64,000 nucleotides of DNA from Phaeovibrio sulfidiphilus. Its GTDB lineage: Bacteria; Pseudomonadota; Alphaproteobacteria; Rhodospirillales; Rhodospirillaceae. The stretch lies in the NCBI RefSeq assembly GCF_014861485.1, contig NZ_JACZHT010000001.1, positions 1-64,000 of the forward strand, read 5' to 3'. Under the pieces are notes generated by a model. That model was given only the letters and a program-made list of their open reading frames with translations, searched no databases and had not been told where the DNA came from. Of the stretch, positions 8,820-18,389 are shown piece by piece. The translations under genes and the position numbers were made by a program. The first letter of the stretch is position 1, and each line of letters starts with the position of its first letter.

Positions 8820-10625
8820 TTACTCGTCGTCCATTTTCAGGGCGCTGATAAAGGCGCTCTGGGGGATTTCCACCTTGCCGAACTGGCGCATGCGCTTCTT
8901 GCCGGCCTTCTGCTTTTCCAGAAGCTTCTTCTTTCGGGAAATGTCACCGCCGTAGCACTTGGCCGTCACGTCCTTGCGCAGGGCCGCGATGGTCTCGCGG
9001 GCGATGACCTTGCCGCCAATGGCCGCCTGGATGGGCACCTTGAACATGTGCCGCGGGATCAGATCCTTGAGCCGCGAGCAAATGGCCCGGCCCCGGTACT
9101 CGGCCTGGGAGCGGTGGGCGATAAAGGACAGGGCGTCCACCGGCTCGGCGTTCACCAGGATCGAGATGCGGACCAGGTCGCTTTCCTGGTAGTCGGCCAT
9201 CTCGTAGTCAAAGGACGCATAGCCCCGGGAAATGGATTTCAGACGGTCGTAGAAGTCGAACACGATCTCGTTGAGCGGCAGCTTGTAGACCGCCATCGCC
9301 CGGTTGCCCGCGTAGGTCAGATCCAGCTGGACGCCGCGACGCTCGGTACACAGGGCCAGAACCGGGCCCAGGTACTCGTCGGGCACCATGATGGTGGCCC
9401 GAACCCAGGGCTCCTCCATGGAGGCGATCTTCACCGGATCGGGCATGTCGGCCGGGTTGTGGAGGTCGATCCTCGTGCCGTCCGTCATGGTCAGCTTGTA
9501 GACCACCGAGGGGGCCGTGGTGATCAGGTCCAGGTTGAACTCGCGCTCCAGACGCTCCTGGATGATCTCCATGTGCAGGAGGCCCAGGAAGCCGCAGCGG
9601 AAGCCGAAGCCCAGAGCGGCCGAGGTGTCCGCCTGGTACTCGAAGCTGGAGTCATTGAGCTGGAGCTTGGCCAGGCTCTCGCGCAGGGCCTCGAAGTCCG
9701 AGGTGTCCACCGGGAACAGGCCGCACCACACCACAGGGACCGAGGGCTTGAACCCCGGAAGCGCCGTGGCCGCCGGGCGGCGGTCGTCGGTGAGGGTGTC
9801 GCCGATGCGGCAGTCCGCGACCGACTTGATGCCGGCCATGATAAAGCCCATCTCGCCCGCGGACAGGGTGCCCGTGTCCGTCATCTTGGGCGTGAACACG
9901 CCCACCCGGTCGATCTGGTAGGTGGCGCCGGTGGCCATCATGCGCAGGCGCATGCCCTTCTTGACCGTTCCCTCGCGCACGCGCACCAGGATGATGACGC
10001 CCAGGTACGGGTCGTACCACGAGTCCACCAGAAGCGCCTGGAGGGGCGCATCCGCATCCCCGGTCGGGGGCGGCAGGCGCTGGACCAGGGCCTCGAGCAC
10101 CTGCTCCACGTTGAGGCCGGTCTTGGCCGAGATCCCCACAGCCTCGGAGGCATCGATCCCGATCACGTCCTCGATCTGCTGCTTGACCCGCTCCTCGTCG
10201 GCGGCGGGGAGGTCAATCTTGTTCAGCACCGGGATAATCTCGTGCCCGGCGTCAATGGCCTGGTAGACGTTGGCCAGGGTCTGGGCCTCCACGCCCTGTG
10301 AGGCGTCCACCACCAGAAGGGAGCCTTCGCAGGCCGCCAGCGAGCGGGAGACCTCATAGGCGAAGTCCACGTGACCCGGGGTGTCCATCAGGTTCAACTG
10401 GTAGGTCCGCCCGTCCGTGGTCGAGGTGTAGGTCAGCCGAACGGTCTGAGCCTTGATGGTGATACCCCGCTCGCGCTCCAGGTCCATGGAATCAAGGAGC
10501 TGCTCCTTCATCTCCCGGGCCTCGATGTCGCCGCACAGCTGGATCAGCCGGTCAGCAAGGGTGGACTTGCCATGGTCAATGTGGGCAATAATCGAAAAAT
10601 TGCGGATGTGGGAAAGGTCGCTCAT
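8820..10625 (-). CDS. lepA: elongation factor 4 (LepA), 601 aa
   Basis: Ribosome-associated translational GTPase. The G domain is complete: [10 protein letters not shown] (P-loop), RGITIKAQ (switch I), DTPGHVDF (G3) and NKIDLP (G4). Domains II and III follow, and the C-terminal LepA-specific domain ends in [17 protein letters not shown], which distinguishes it from EF-G. Length is typical. The start ATG at 10625 gives the usual [22 protein letters not shown] opening. It has its own terminator and appears to be transcribed alone, with the HdeD-like gene 131 bases upstream on the same strand. Confidence 0.98.
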   Translation of the reverse strand: MSDLSHIRNFSIIAHIDHGKSTLADRLIQLCGDIEAREMKEQLLDSMDLERERGITIKAQTVRLTYTSTTDGRTYQLNLMDTPGHVDFAYEVSRSLAACEGSLLVVDASQGVEAQTLANVYQAIDAGHEIIPVLNKIDLPAADEERVKQQIEDVIGIDASEAVGISAKTGLNVEQVLEALVQRLPPPTGDADAPLQALLVDSWYDPYLGVIILVRVREGTVKKGMRLRMMATGATYQIDRVGVFTPKMTDTGTLSAGEMGFIMAGIKSVADCRIGDTLTDDRRPAATALPGFKPSVPVVWCGLFPVDTSDFEALRESLAKLQLNDSSFEYQADTSAALGFGFRCGFLGLLHMEIIQERLEREFNLDLITTAPSVVYKLTMTDGTRIDLHNPADMPDPVKIASMEEPWVRATIMVPDEYLGPVLALCTERRGVQLDLTYAGNRAMAVYKLPLNEIVFDFYDRLKSISRGYASFDYEMADYQESDLVRISILVNAEPVDALSFIAHRSQAEYRGRAICSRLKDLIPRHMFKVPIQAAIGGKVIARETIAALRKDVTAKCYGGDISRKKKLLEKQKAGKKRMRQFGKVEIPQSAFISALKMDDE

Positions 10626-10756
10626 CGGATCCGGTCAACGCTGTCAGGAAAGAAGGCGACAATAGAGCATTCCCGCCCCGATGAAAAGGGGCATGCCCCG
10701 CCGGGCCGGGCGTCCCTTCGGTTGAGGAGACCGCCCGGCCGTGCTCGTGCCGGCTG

Positions 10757-11347
10757 TCAGGCCGAATCGCTGGAGGACCGGAGTTTCCACGCGAGAACCA
10801 TCAGAAGAACGCCGTAGGTCACCGAGAGCATGCCCACCGCGAGCGTCATGGCCACAAGGCTGGCCACCGTGTCCACCAGGCACAGCAGGACACCGAAAAC
10901 GATGGCCAGAATGCCCGACACGGTCATCACCGTGTCCGTATCCACAATCCCCTTCAGGTGGCCCGAGGCCCGCAGAAGGAAAAGACCGGCCGCAATGGAC
11001 CAGAACGCGATAACGAACTTGAGGGCGGTTGCCGCCATCAGGGGGCTGAGAAGCGCCAGAAGGCCGAACAGGATCCCGGTGGCGCCCGAGATCGCATAGG
11101 GCCACCAGGGCACCCCGAGTGTGTACATGCGCCAGCCGGTCATGGCGATGATCACGCCGTCGGCAAACACGAAGGCGGCAAACACAAGAAACAGAACACC
11201 CGACATGGGAACCGGCGCCAGGAACAGCAGAAGTCCGAAGACAACGCCCAGAAGGCCGCGAAGGCCGATCCATTTCCACTCCCTGGGCAGAAGCCGCCGG
11301 AACTCGACGACCATGACGTCCTCGCCTCCCGATTTCACATCTGTCAT
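10757..11347 (-). CDS. HdeD/DUF308-family membrane protein (196 aa)
   Basis: A small inner-membrane protein of about six transmembrane helices in three similar pairs, each with a short Gly-rich turn (for example GVVFGLLLF, GILFGLLAL and GILAIVFGVLL). This internal triplication is the hallmark of the HdeD/DUF308 family, linked in enterics to acid resistance but of unclear role elsewhere. A good ribosome binding site (AGGAGG) precedes the start at 11347. The gene is divergent from the LOG gene. The substrate or partner is unknown. Confidence 0.82.
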   Translation of the reverse strand: MTDVKSGGEDVMVVEFRRLLPREWKWIGLRGLLGVVFGLLLFLAPVPMSGVLFLVFAAFVFADGVIIAMTGWRMYTLGVPWWPYAISGATGILFGLLALLSPLMAATALKFVIAFWSIAAGLFLLRASGHLKGIVDTDTVMTVSGILAIVFGVLLCLVDTVASLVAMTLAVGMLSVTYGVLLMVLAWKLRSSSDSA

Positions 11348-11445
11348 GAGAACCTCCTTTTTTTGACCGGCTGGCAGACTATATTTTAGACGGTTTACAA
11401 TTCACCCGCACGCGGATTTTAGGGAAAGCCATTTCCTCCAAACGC

Positions 11446-11454
11446 TGGTATAAA
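11446..11454 (+). promoter_or_regulatory. candidate extended -10 promoter for the LOG gene
   Basis: TGGTATAAA fits an extended -10 element (TGnTATAAT) about 60 bases upstream of the start codon, in the AT-rich divergent region between the HdeD-like and LOG genes. No good -35 is visible. Confidence 0.4.
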
Positions 11455-11513
11455 AAATGCCCCCTCCGGGGATCCGGCGGGGACGGACGAACTGCATGAG
11501 GAATCCGAAACCA

Positions 11514-12122
11514 ATGACCAAGCCCCGTTCCATGGCCGTTTTCTGCGGGTCGCGCTCCGGTGACAATCCCCTGTACGCCGAGCACGCCGCGCGACTGGGA
11601 CGCCACCTTGCGGCGGCCCACATCACCCTTGTGTTCGGAGCGGGCAACGTGGGTCTCATGGGAGAGGTCGCCCGGGCGGCCCTTCACGGCGGCGGCCGGG
11701 TCGTGGGCGTTCTGCCCAAGGCGCTGCGCCACGTGGAAAAGCCCCTGAGCAACATGATGGAGTTCTACCTGACGGAGACCATGCACGAGCGCAAGAAGCT
11801 CATGTATGACCGCTCGGACGCCATCTGCATCCTGCCCGGAGGCCTGGGCACCCTGGACGAGATGTTCGAGGTTCTGACCTGGCGCATGATCGGCATTCTG
11901 GACAAGCCCGTCATCCTGGTGGACATGGACGGCTACTGGACGCCGCTTCTCACCATGATCCGCACCATGATCGACGAGGGTTTTGCCCCCGCCGACATCA
12001 CCGAGCTGTTCGTCCGGGTCGAGAGTGTGGACGATGTGGTGCCGACCGCCCGGGAACTCCTGAACCGCAAGCCCCAGGCGGCGGCCACGGAGTACGCGCT
12101 GCCCCGCACCTCCACGGGCTGA
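11514..12122 (+). CDS. LOG-family protein, predicted nucleoside-5'-monophosphate phosphoribohydrolase (202 aa)
   Basis: A Rossmann-fold enzyme of the 'lysine decarboxylase'/LOG family, whose characterised members release bases from nucleoside monophosphates (cytokinin activation in plants; purine or pyrimidine salvage in bacteria such as PpnN). The diagnostic motif PGGLGTLDEMFEVLTW is intact at about residue 108, and the N-terminal MAVFCGSRSGDNPLY is typical. The start at 11514 is supported by GAGGAA 9 bases upstream; in-frame ATGs at 11457 and 11496 are less likely. The gene is convergent with tsf and shares the terminator at 12347-12380. The physiological substrate is unknown. Confidence 0.88.
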   Translation: MTKPRSMAVFCGSRSGDNPLYAEHAARLGRHLAAAHITLVFGAGNVGLMGEVARAALHGGGRVVGVLPKALRHVEKPLSNMMEFYLTETMHERKKLMYDRSDAICILPGGLGTLDEMFEVLTWRMIGILDKPVILVDMDGYWTPLLTMIRTMIDEGFAPADITELFVRVESVDDVVPTARELLNRKPQAAATEYALPRTSTG

Positions 12123-12346
12123 GCCCAGGGGGCGCCGGGCGGCATCCGAGCCCCGGCCATGCCGGGCGGCTCCCCCGCGCCGGAGAGCCCCATAAGGGAC
12201 GTCAGGCGGCCGTGGCCACCGGCCTTGCACCCACGGCGCCAGCCCCCATCAGGGCCCCCGGCACGGGGCCCACAGAACCGCGCCCACAGAACCGCGGACG
12301 GCCCATCCGGGGCAGGCACATCCAAAGCCCCTCCCCCAGCAGACAC

Positions 12347-12380
12347 AAAAAAACCCGGACGGCGAACCGTCCGGGTTTTT
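12347..12380 (-). terminator. bidirectional terminator between LOG and tsf
   Basis: AACCCGGAC / GTCCGGGTT arms with an 8-base loop are flanked by an A-run on the left and a T-run on the right, so the hairpin can end both the rpsB-tsf transcript and the LOG transcript. Confidence 0.85.
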
Positions 12381-12425
12381 CGTTGCGTGGGACGCCGGGG
12401 AGAAACCCGCCCGGCTCAAGCCACA

Positions 12426-13355
12426 TCAGCCGCCGACAGCCGCCGCGACCTCGGCCGCGAAGTCGGTGACTTCCTTCTCGATGCCCTCGCCCAGCTGGAA
12501 GCGCACGAAGCCGGCCAGCTCCACGGGAGCGCCAACGTCCTTCGCCGCGTTTTCCAGAACCTTGTTGATCTTGGTCTCGCCGTCGACGACGAAGATCTGC
12601 TCCAGCAGGACGATCTCTTCCAGGAACTTGCGGATACGCCCCTCGAGCATCTTCTCGATGATGTTCTCCGGCTTGCCCTCGGCCTTCGCCTTCTCGGAGT
12701 GGATGGCCTTCTCGCGGTCGAGAACCGGCTGCTCCACGTGCTCCTTGGCGAGGTACTGCGGGTTGGCCGCAGCGACGTGCATGGCAATCTGGCGACCCAG
12801 AGCGTCCAGCTTCTCGCGGTCACCCTCGGAGGACAGGGCCACCAGGACGCCGATCTTGCCCAGACCCGGGCGGACAGCGCTGTGGACGTAGGCGGAGACA
12901 ACACCCTTCTCGACGGACAGGCAGGCCGTGCGACGCAGGTTCATGTTCTCGCCGATGGTGGCGATCAGGTGGGTGATCTGCTCGGCAACGGTGCGGCCCT
13001 CGGCGCCGGGGAACGGCAGGGAGGCCAGCTTCTCGATGTCGCCACCGGCCTGGAGCGCCAGGCGGGTGGTCTCCTCGACCAGGCCCTGGAACAGATCGTT
13101 GCGGGCGACGAAGTCGGTCTCCGCGTTGATCTCGACGAGCGCACCCGAGGTGCCCTCAACAGCGGCGCCGACCAGACCCTCGGCCGCCGTGCGACCGGCC
13201 TTCTTCGCAGCCTGGGCCAGGCCCTTCTTGCGCAGCCAGTCAATGGCGGCTTCCATGTCGCCACCGACCTCGCTGAGGGCCTTCTTGCAGTCCATCATAC
13301 CTGCGCCGCACTTCTCGCGCAGTTCCTTGACCAGAGCAGCGGTAATTTCAGCCAT
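12426..13355 (-). CDS. tsf: translation elongation factor Ts (309 aa)
   Basis: Guanine-nucleotide exchange factor for EF-Tu. The N-terminal UBA-like domain opens with [19 protein letters not shown] and MMDCKKAL, and the core contains the EF-Tu-contacting [10 protein letters not shown]. The start at 13355 is fixed by GAGGAA upstream and by the conserved N-terminus; the frame is open further upstream, but that part is not protein-like. Length is normal for alphaproteobacteria. It is the second gene of the rpsB-tsf operon, about 100 bases after rpsB. The alanine-rich C-terminal end (EVAAAVGG) is usual. Confidence 0.97.
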   Translation of the reverse strand: MAEITAALVKELREKCGAGMMDCKKALSEVGGDMEAAIDWLRKKGLAQAAKKAGRTAAEGLVGAAVEGTSGALVEINAETDFVARNDLFQGLVEETTRLALQAGGDIEKLASLPFPGAEGRTVAEQITHLIATIGENMNLRRTACLSVEKGVVSAYVHSAVRPGLGKIGVLVALSSEGDREKLDALGRQIAMHVAAANPQYLAKEHVEQPVLDREKAIHSEKAKAEGKPENIIEKMLEGRIRKFLEEIVLLEQIFVVDGETKINKVLENAAKDVGAPVELAGFVRFQLGEGIEKEVTDFAAEVAAAVGG

Positions 13356-13457
13356 TGGGAATATTCCTCTTGAATAGATAAGACCGGCAGACGACGAGCG
13401 AAGCCCGCCGTCCCCGGTCATGGTGACACTCGCGGATCCGCAAGGGACAGCGAGACG

Positions 13458-14246
13458 TTACCCGGCGATGCCTTCGTCGTCCGCTGCATCGGCGTCGGCA
13501 GCGACGTCGCCCGGGAGGCTCTCGGCGGCGCCGATGTCAATGCCCTGGGCCCCAAGCTGCGCCTGGATGCCGTCCAGGATCGAGCCGCTGATGAGCTCGC
13601 AGTACATCTGGATGGCGCGGATCGCGTCGTCGTTGCCCGGGATCGGGTAGGTGATGCCGTCCGGGTTGGAGTTGGAGTCGATGACCGCAATCACGGGCAT
13701 GCCCAGCTTGTTGGCCTCGGCAACCGCAAGGTCTTCCTTGCAGGTGTCGATGATGAAGAGCATGTCCGGGAGGCCGCCCATGTCCTTGATGCCGCCCAGG
13801 GCAAGCGACAGCTTGTCCTTCTCGCGCTGCAGGTTGAGCTGCTCCTTCTTGGTGAGCCCCTGGAGCTCGCCGGCATCGAAACGGGCTTCCAGATCACGAA
13901 GACGCTTGATGGAGTGGGAGATGGTCTTCCAGTTGGTCAGCATGCCACCGAGCCAGCGGTGGTTCACGTAGTACTGGCCGCAGCGACGGGCGTACTCGGC
14001 GATGGGCTCCTGCGCCTGGCGCTTGGTGCCAACGAACAGGATGCGACCGCCGGCCGCAGCAACCTCGCGGGCCGCCTGCATGGCGCGGTACAGCATCGGG
14101 ACCGTCTGCTGGAGGTCGATGATGTGCACGTTGTCGCGCACGCCGTACAGGAACGGCGCCATCTTGGGGTTCCAGCGGCGGGTGTTGTGGCCGAAGTGGG
14201 CACCGGCCTCGACGAGCTGGCGCATGGTAAAGGTGGGCATGGTCAT
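13458..14246 (-). CDS. rpsB: 30S ribosomal protein S2 (262 aa)
   Basis: Small-subunit ribosomal protein. Recognised by [22 protein letters not shown] at the N-terminus, then [33 protein letters not shown] and [15 protein letters not shown]-like blocks. The last ~20 residues are an acidic Ala/Asp-rich tail, a common S2 extension in alphaproteobacteria. The first ATG (14246) has AAGG 8 bases before it and is preferred over the in-frame ATG two codons later. A promoter candidate at 14393-14421 would give a leader of about 140 bases, long enough for S2 autoregulation, although no named leader motif was recognised. Confidence 0.98.
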   Translation of the reverse strand: MTMPTFTMRQLVEAGAHFGHNTRRWNPKMAPFLYGVRDNVHIIDLQQTVPMLYRAMQAAREVAAAGGRILFVGTKRQAQEPIAEYARRCGQYYVNHRWLGGMLTNWKTISHSIKRLRDLEARFDAGELQGLTKKEQLNLQREKDKLSLALGGIKDMGGLPDMLFIIDTCKEDLAVAEANKLGMPVIAVIDSNSNPDGITYPIPGNDDAIRAIQMYCELISGSILDGIQAQLGAQGIDIGAAESLPGDVAADADAADDEGIAG

Positions 14247-14392
14247 GTGAGCAACCTTTTCATTCTTCCGGTTGGACCTCCGCGAGAGGTGTGAAAGTCG
14301 AGCCGCCGACAGGGGCGGACCGACACCGGAGGGACGCTGGACCCCGCTCAGGGTTCCGGCAACCGCTCTCTCGCGTGTGGGATAAGGGTCTG

Positions 14393-14421
14393 TATTTATC
14401 CACGCGGGCCGTCCGGGTCAA
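14393..14421 (-). promoter_or_regulatory. candidate sigma70 promoter for rpsB-tsf
   Basis: On the minus strand TTGACC (14421-14416), a 17-base spacer and TAAATA (14398-14393), within an otherwise GC-rich region upstream of rpsB. The -10 matches 3 of 6 positions but sits in a distinct AT-rich patch. Confidence 0.45.
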
Positions 14422-14516
14422 GCACAAACGCTCCGGACCGGCTCCGGGGGGCGCCGCACTCTTGATTCTTTCCAGACTGGGGAGGATACTGGCCCTTTCC
14501 GTGACAAACGGGACGT

Positions 14517-15506
14517 ATGACCATGACTTCAGGCCCTTCCGACCCCACCGGACCGTCCGGCCCCGCCCCCGGGGGCGCGCCTGCGGCCACGTCCGGGGGC
14601 GCCCCGGCTCACGGTGACGACGCGTTCCGGGCGGTGTGTGCCTCCGGCCTGCCTGTGAGCGGATCCGAGGCCTCGGATACCACCATCCTCACCCACCGGG
14701 CCCTCGAGGCCATCAACCACGCCGCCTTGCGCATCGGCCAGATCCTGGCCCAGAGCGGTGCCCACACCGCCGTGGTGCGCGAGAACGTCACCGCCATTGC
14801 CCGCAGCATGGGCGCCGACGGCGTGGACCTTCGGGTGGGCTATGCCTCCCTGACCCTGACCCTGCGCCACGACCGGAACTCCATCACCCGCATGACCGCG
14901 GTCGGCCCCCAGGGCGTGAACCAGCGGCTGGAGGACTCGCTTCGGGCCCTCGTGCGCCGGGTGCTGGACGGCGAGGATCTGACCCCCGTCGCCCTGCTGG
15001 CGGAAATCGACCGCATCGAGCGGGAGACGCGGCGCTATCCCCTGTGGGTGACCTCCCTTGCCGTGGGGGCGGCGTGCGCCGCGTTCTGCGTCCTGCTCCA
15101 GGGCGACCTGGCCACGGTGCTCGCGGTTCTGCCGGTGGCCACCGCGGCCCAGGCGATCCGGGCCGTCCTGAAGCGACGCCACTTCAACGACTATCTGTCC
15201 ATCTTGCTGCTGGCCTTCACCTCGTGCCTGGGGGCGACGCTTCTTGCGAGCCTGTTCGGGTCTGCAACACCCGGGACCGCCATGATCGGCCCGACCCTGC
15301 TGCTGGTCCCCGGTGTCCCCGCCATCAACGGGCTGGCCGACGTCCTGGAGGGGCGCCCCACCCTGGGCGCGGCCCGGCTGACCGTCGTGGCCATGGTCAT
15401 TGTCTTCCTGGCCATCGGGGTCTGGAACGCGGCCTTCCTTCTGGAGGCCGACGCCTTTCTCGGCACCTGGATGGCGCCGGTGGAGCAGGGAGCCCCGGCA
15501 CCGTGA
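14517..15506 (+). CDS. threonine/serine exporter family, large subunit (ThrE N-terminal domain; 329 aa)
   Basis: Inner-membrane protein of the ThrE/YjjP type (DUF1212). The first ~45 residues are Pro/Ser/Gly-rich linker; residues about 50-170 are the cytosolic domain, with the characteristic LRIGQILAQSGAHTAVVRENV; about five hydrophobic helices follow. Its stop codon overlaps the start of the next gene (TGATG), which encodes the complementary small membrane domain. In Corynebacterium ThrE the two parts are one chain, whereas here they are split, as in YjjP/YjjB. Transport of threonine or serine is inferred from the family; YjjP/YjjB itself exports succinate, so the substrate is open. Confidence 0.82.
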   Translation: MTMTSGPSDPTGPSGPAPGGAPAATSGGAPAHGDDAFRAVCASGLPVSGSEASDTTILTHRALEAINHAALRIGQILAQSGAHTAVVRENVTAIARSMGADGVDLRVGYASLTLTLRHDRNSITRMTAVGPQGVNQRLEDSLRALVRRVLDGEDLTPVALLAEIDRIERETRRYPLWVTSLAVGAACAAFCVLLQGDLATVLAVLPVATAAQAIRAVLKRRHFNDYLSILLLAFTSCLGATLLASLFGSATPGTAMIGPTLLLVPGVPAINGLADVLEGRPTLGAARLTVVAMVIVFLAIGVWNAAFLLEADAFLGTWMAPVEQGAPAP

Positions 15507-15991
15507 TGACCTCTCCCCTTGTTCAGGCGCTGCTGGCGCCCGAGTTCGCCCTGCACCTTGCGGCCGGAGGTGTGGCCGCCGCCGGGTTCGGCGTGCTGTT
15601 CAACTTCGCGCCCCGGTCCCTGCTCTGGTGCCTGGCCATGGGGGTTCTGGCGGTGGGGGTGCGCAAGATCGCCCTGTCGTCAGGCCTGGCCCTTGAGGGC
15701 GCGTCCCTTCTGGCAGGAATCGCGGTGGGCGTGGCCGTCCAGATCCCCCACCGGAAGCTGGGGCTCACCCGGGCCGCCCTGGCGGTGGCCGGATGCATCC
15801 CGCTTGTGCCCGGGGGTTTTATCGCCCGCGCCATCATCGGGCTGTTCACCCTGACGACCCGACCGCCGGACCCGGCCTTCGTGGCGGTGGTTTTGCATGA
15901 TTTTCTGGCCGCGGTCTTCACGCTGGCCGCCCTCGGGGTGGGGGTGTCCCTGTCGCTTCAGGTCTTCCGCCGCCGGGGCCTTGATCTCTAG
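15506..15991 (+). CDS. threonine/serine exporter family, small subunit (ThrE C-terminal / YjjB-like; 161 aa)
   Basis: A short membrane protein of about five helices matching the C-terminal half of ThrE (DUF3815). The ATG at 15506 shares its A with the TGA of the preceding gene, so translation is probably coupled. The PLVPGGFIARAIIG segment resembles the conserved Pro-Gly-rich motif of the family, also visible as LLVPGVPAING in the large subunit. The two proteins should form one exporter complex. The gene ends convergently with the photosynthesis operon. Confidence 0.8.
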   Translation: MTSPLVQALLAPEFALHLAAGGVAAAGFGVLFNFAPRSLLWCLAMGVLAVGVRKIALSSGLALEGASLLAGIAVGVAVQIPHRKLGLTRAALAVAGCIPLVPGGFIARAIIGLFTLTTRPPDPAFVAVVLHDFLAAVFTLAALGVGVSLSLQVFRRRGLDL

Positions 15992-16106
15992 ACCCGGACC
16001 GGAGGGACAAGGGCCGGGGTCATGCGAGGGCCCGGTTGCCGGGAGGCGCGGGCGGACACGGGGGGACAAAGAGAGGACGGGGGGCGAAGCCGCGGGTTTC
16101 CTGCCA

Positions 16107-16140
16107 CAAAAACACGGCCACCCTGTCCGGGACACGGTGG
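16107..16140 (-). terminator. candidate terminator of the photosynthesis operon
   Basis: On the minus strand CCACC-x-TGTCC pairs with GGACA-x-GGTGG (16140-16118), and a TTTTT run follows after 5 bases (16112-16108). It lies about 110 bases after the last stop codon of the operon. Confidence 0.5.
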
Positions 16141-16248
16141 TGTGCGCGGCGGAATGCGCGGTCCCGGCTGTGGGACACGGAGCGTGAGGGGCGAGCCGCC
16201 CCCCACTGTGTCTGTCCGCGCGCCGGCCTCGCGGCGCACCGCAAAGAC

Positions 16249-17691
16249 CTACCAGCGCACCGCAAAGACGCAGGCCGAGTCTCCGCGCGCCGCACAGGCG
16301 TGCTCGGTCACCCGGGACTGGGGGTGGACCAGAACCCGGAACAGGGTCTCGAAGGTGGCGGCGTAATAGACGCACGAGGCGCCCGAGCCTCCGGCCGCCT
16401 CCCGGGCCAGGGGCGAGTCCTCGATGGTCAGGGTCCAGGGCGAGCCCGCCTTCCACGAGAACCGGCCCGTGCCGGTGAACGTCCAGGCATTGCGGGAAAT
16501 GGCGCTCAGCAGGATGCGCGCGGCCAGGGGCGGCGGCAGCCGCTTCAGAAGCCACGAGACGGACTTGGGAATCCGGTTTTCCAGAAGATACTCGGCGGTG
16601 GTCTCGCCCGCGCGGCGCATGACCTGCTCGCACACAGCCGGATCCAGAACCTCGCGCAGAGCCCGGTGGAGGGCAATGACCTCGCCCTCGGGGATCATCT
16701 TCTCGGGAAGCGCGACCAGGTAGCCCGCAAGCCCCGCCTTCTCGAAAACCTGCCGGATGTCGTCCGGGCTGGCCAGAGCCTCGAGCGCCCTGCGCACCTG
16801 AATCACCGAGTTGGGGCCAATCCGGCCGCTCATTTCCAGCTTCTGCGATGACATGATTTTTTGCCTCTCTTCATGAAACGCCGCCACATCGCCCTTCAAC
16901 TCGTCACGGGCCCGGTGGGACACCAGGCCCCACTTCCAGAGAGTCTCCGAGGAGAACGGTAAAATCAGGAACCAGTGCTCCAGAACGCCGAGCGCGGTCA
17001 GGGTTGCAAGAAAAACGTAAAAGGCCGTCGCGGCCGGAAAGTCCGCCGGGGGCGCGGCCGCAGCCGAGCCCGCGCTCCCCACCAGCCAGGCAAGAACCAT
17101 GGTGGCGGCGGTCACAACGAAGGGGAACAGGAAGTTCACCGGACGGCACAGGAAATAGGTTTTCAGGTATTCAAGGTGCGGCGGCAGGAAGCTCTCCGAC
17201 AGATTGCGGGCCCCCAGGAACAGGTTCAGCTTCGCCGACAGCCGCATGCCCCACAGGATGACGAAGGTCCACAGGGCCGTGTCGTTGGGCTGGCCCCAGG
17301 TGAGCACCACCAGGACCAGGAAGGTCAGGACGATCGCGATCTCGTGGTAGAGGATGGTCTGGGTTCCGTAGCGGAACCGGGCCCAGCCGGTGGCGTCCGC
17401 CGGACAGCTGGAGCGCCGCGGCCCCGTGATGTAGCCAAACAGGAACACGATCTCGTTCCAGCCCCAGACCAGCAGGCCACAGGTGAAGGCGCAGTACACG
17501 GCCCCAAGCGAGGTCAGGGACGCGGTCGCCTGAATCCCGTACAGGGACACGAGCATCACAGCGGTGGCCGCAAGAAGGGTCAGCGGGTAGGTGCGCCGGG
17601 GCAGCCCATCCAGAAAGAGGATCGCCCCGGTGGAGAACCACCAGGTGAACAGGACAAACAGAACGGGAAACAGAAAATCGGTCAGAATCAT
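16249..17691 (-). CDS. puhE-bchJ: fused PuhE (photosynthetic complex assembly protein 2) - BchJ (V4R, vinyl reductase-associated) protein
   Basis: A single uninterrupted 480-residue frame joins two photosynthesis proteins. Residues 1-~275 are PuhE/DUF3623: polytopic membrane protein with WWFSTGAILFLDGLPR, LVWGWNEIVFLFGYITGPRR and RLSAKLNLFLGARNLSESFLPPHL. Residues ~287-480 are BchJ with a V4R-type domain: IGPNSVIQVRRALEA, GETTAEYLLENRIP and the C-terminal Cys-containing VTEHACAARGDSACVF region. PuhE helps assemble the reaction-centre/LH1 core; BchJ is associated with 8-vinyl reduction and substrate delivery in bacteriochlorophyll synthesis. At the junction, AGAGAGG (16870-16864) stands 9 bases before an in-frame ATG (16854), so free BchJ might also be made by internal initiation. 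It is the last gene of the operon. Domain calls are by family resemblance; the fusion is seen directly. Confidence 0.88.
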   Translation of the reverse strand: MILTDFLFPVLFVLFTWWFSTGAILFLDGLPRRTYPLTLLAATAVMLVSLYGIQATASLTSLGAVYCAFTCGLLVWGWNEIVFLFGYITGPRRSSCPADATGWARFRYGTQTILYHEIAIVLTFLVLVVLTWGQPNDTALWTFVILWGMRLSAKLNLFLGARNLSESFLPPHLEYLKTYFLCRPVNFLFPFVVTAATMVLAWLVGSAGSAAAAPPADFPAATAFYVFLATLTALGVLEHWFLILPFSSETLWKWGLVSHRARDELKGDVAAFHEERQKIMSSQKLEMSGRIGPNSVIQVRRALEALASPDDIRQVFEKAGLAGYLVALPEKMIPEGEVIALHRALREVLDPAVCEQVMRRAGETTAEYLLENRIPKSVSWLLKRLPPPLAARILLSAISRNAWTFTGTGRFSWKAGSPWTLTIEDSPLAREAAGGSGASCVYYAATFETLFRVLVHPQSRVTEHACAARGDSACVFAVRW

Positions 17692-17817
17692 GGAAGCCGG
17701 GAGCGCCTGGGGACAGTCGGAGGGGCGAGGAAAGCGGACGCGGTGCGGGGGGTCAGGGGCCGTCCCCCGCCGGCTGCGGGAAGGCCGCGCGGTCTCCCGG
17801 AAGGCTGCCGGAGCCGG

Positions 17818-18309
17818 TCATGGCCGCCCCCCTGCCGGGGTCGCCTGCGCATCACGGGCGCTGCGGGCCGCCTCATAAATTCGCAGAAGCTGTCCCGCCG
17901 TCGCGGGGCCGAACGCTGCGGCCTCCAGCTTCAGGGGGGTGCCCGGGTCCACCACCATCAGGCGGTGATCCTCGGTCATCTGGAAGCGGTAGGGCGCATC
18001 CAGGGGCACATCGTTCATGCGCCGGGTGCGCCGGTGGCTGGTGGTCATGCCGGTGAGGAAACCCGTATTGCCGGGCTCGATGGTCAGGAGCAGGGGGCCG
18101 TCACGCTCCAGGGCGATGCCGAGCGCCTCGTTCTCGAGCGACAGGATGTACACGTCCACGAAATCGGCAACCGGGCTGTCGTACTCCGCCGCCGGGTCAT
18201 AGCCCGTCAGGCGCGCGCCGATCGCAAGGGCAAGGGCCGCAATCACGACGACCGCGATCACCCAGACCGCCACTGGAGGGAAAGGAGGACGACGACGGGA
18301 CCGGTCCAT
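17818..18309 (-). CDS. puhC: photosynthetic complex assembly protein PuhC (163 aa)
   Basis: Membrane-anchored protein needed for efficient reaction-centre/LH1 assembly in purple bacteria. One transmembrane helix near the N-terminus (about residues 12-32: VAVWVIAVVVIAALALAIGA) is followed by a periplasmic domain of ~130 residues containing LTIEPGNTGFLTGM and RRTRRMN, typical of the PuhC/TIGR03054 family. It lies between puhB and puhE as in other phototrophic alphaproteobacteria. The start is the ATG giving the basic MDRSRRRPP n-region. It stands 80 bases after puhB. Confidence 0.85.
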   Translation of the reverse strand: MDRSRRRPPFPPVAVWVIAVVVIAALALAIGARLTGYDPAAEYDSPVADFVDVYILSLENEALGIALERDGPLLLTIEPGNTGFLTGMTTSHRRTRRMNDVPLDAPYRFQMTEDHRLMVVDPGTPLKLEAAAFGPATAGQLLRIYEAARSARDAQATPAGGRP

Positions 18310-18389
18310 GGAAACGAGTACTCCCTTTTCAGCGCATCACGCGGCGGACACACAGGCCGCCAGAAACCCCGCCCGGGGGCCGCCCGGGC

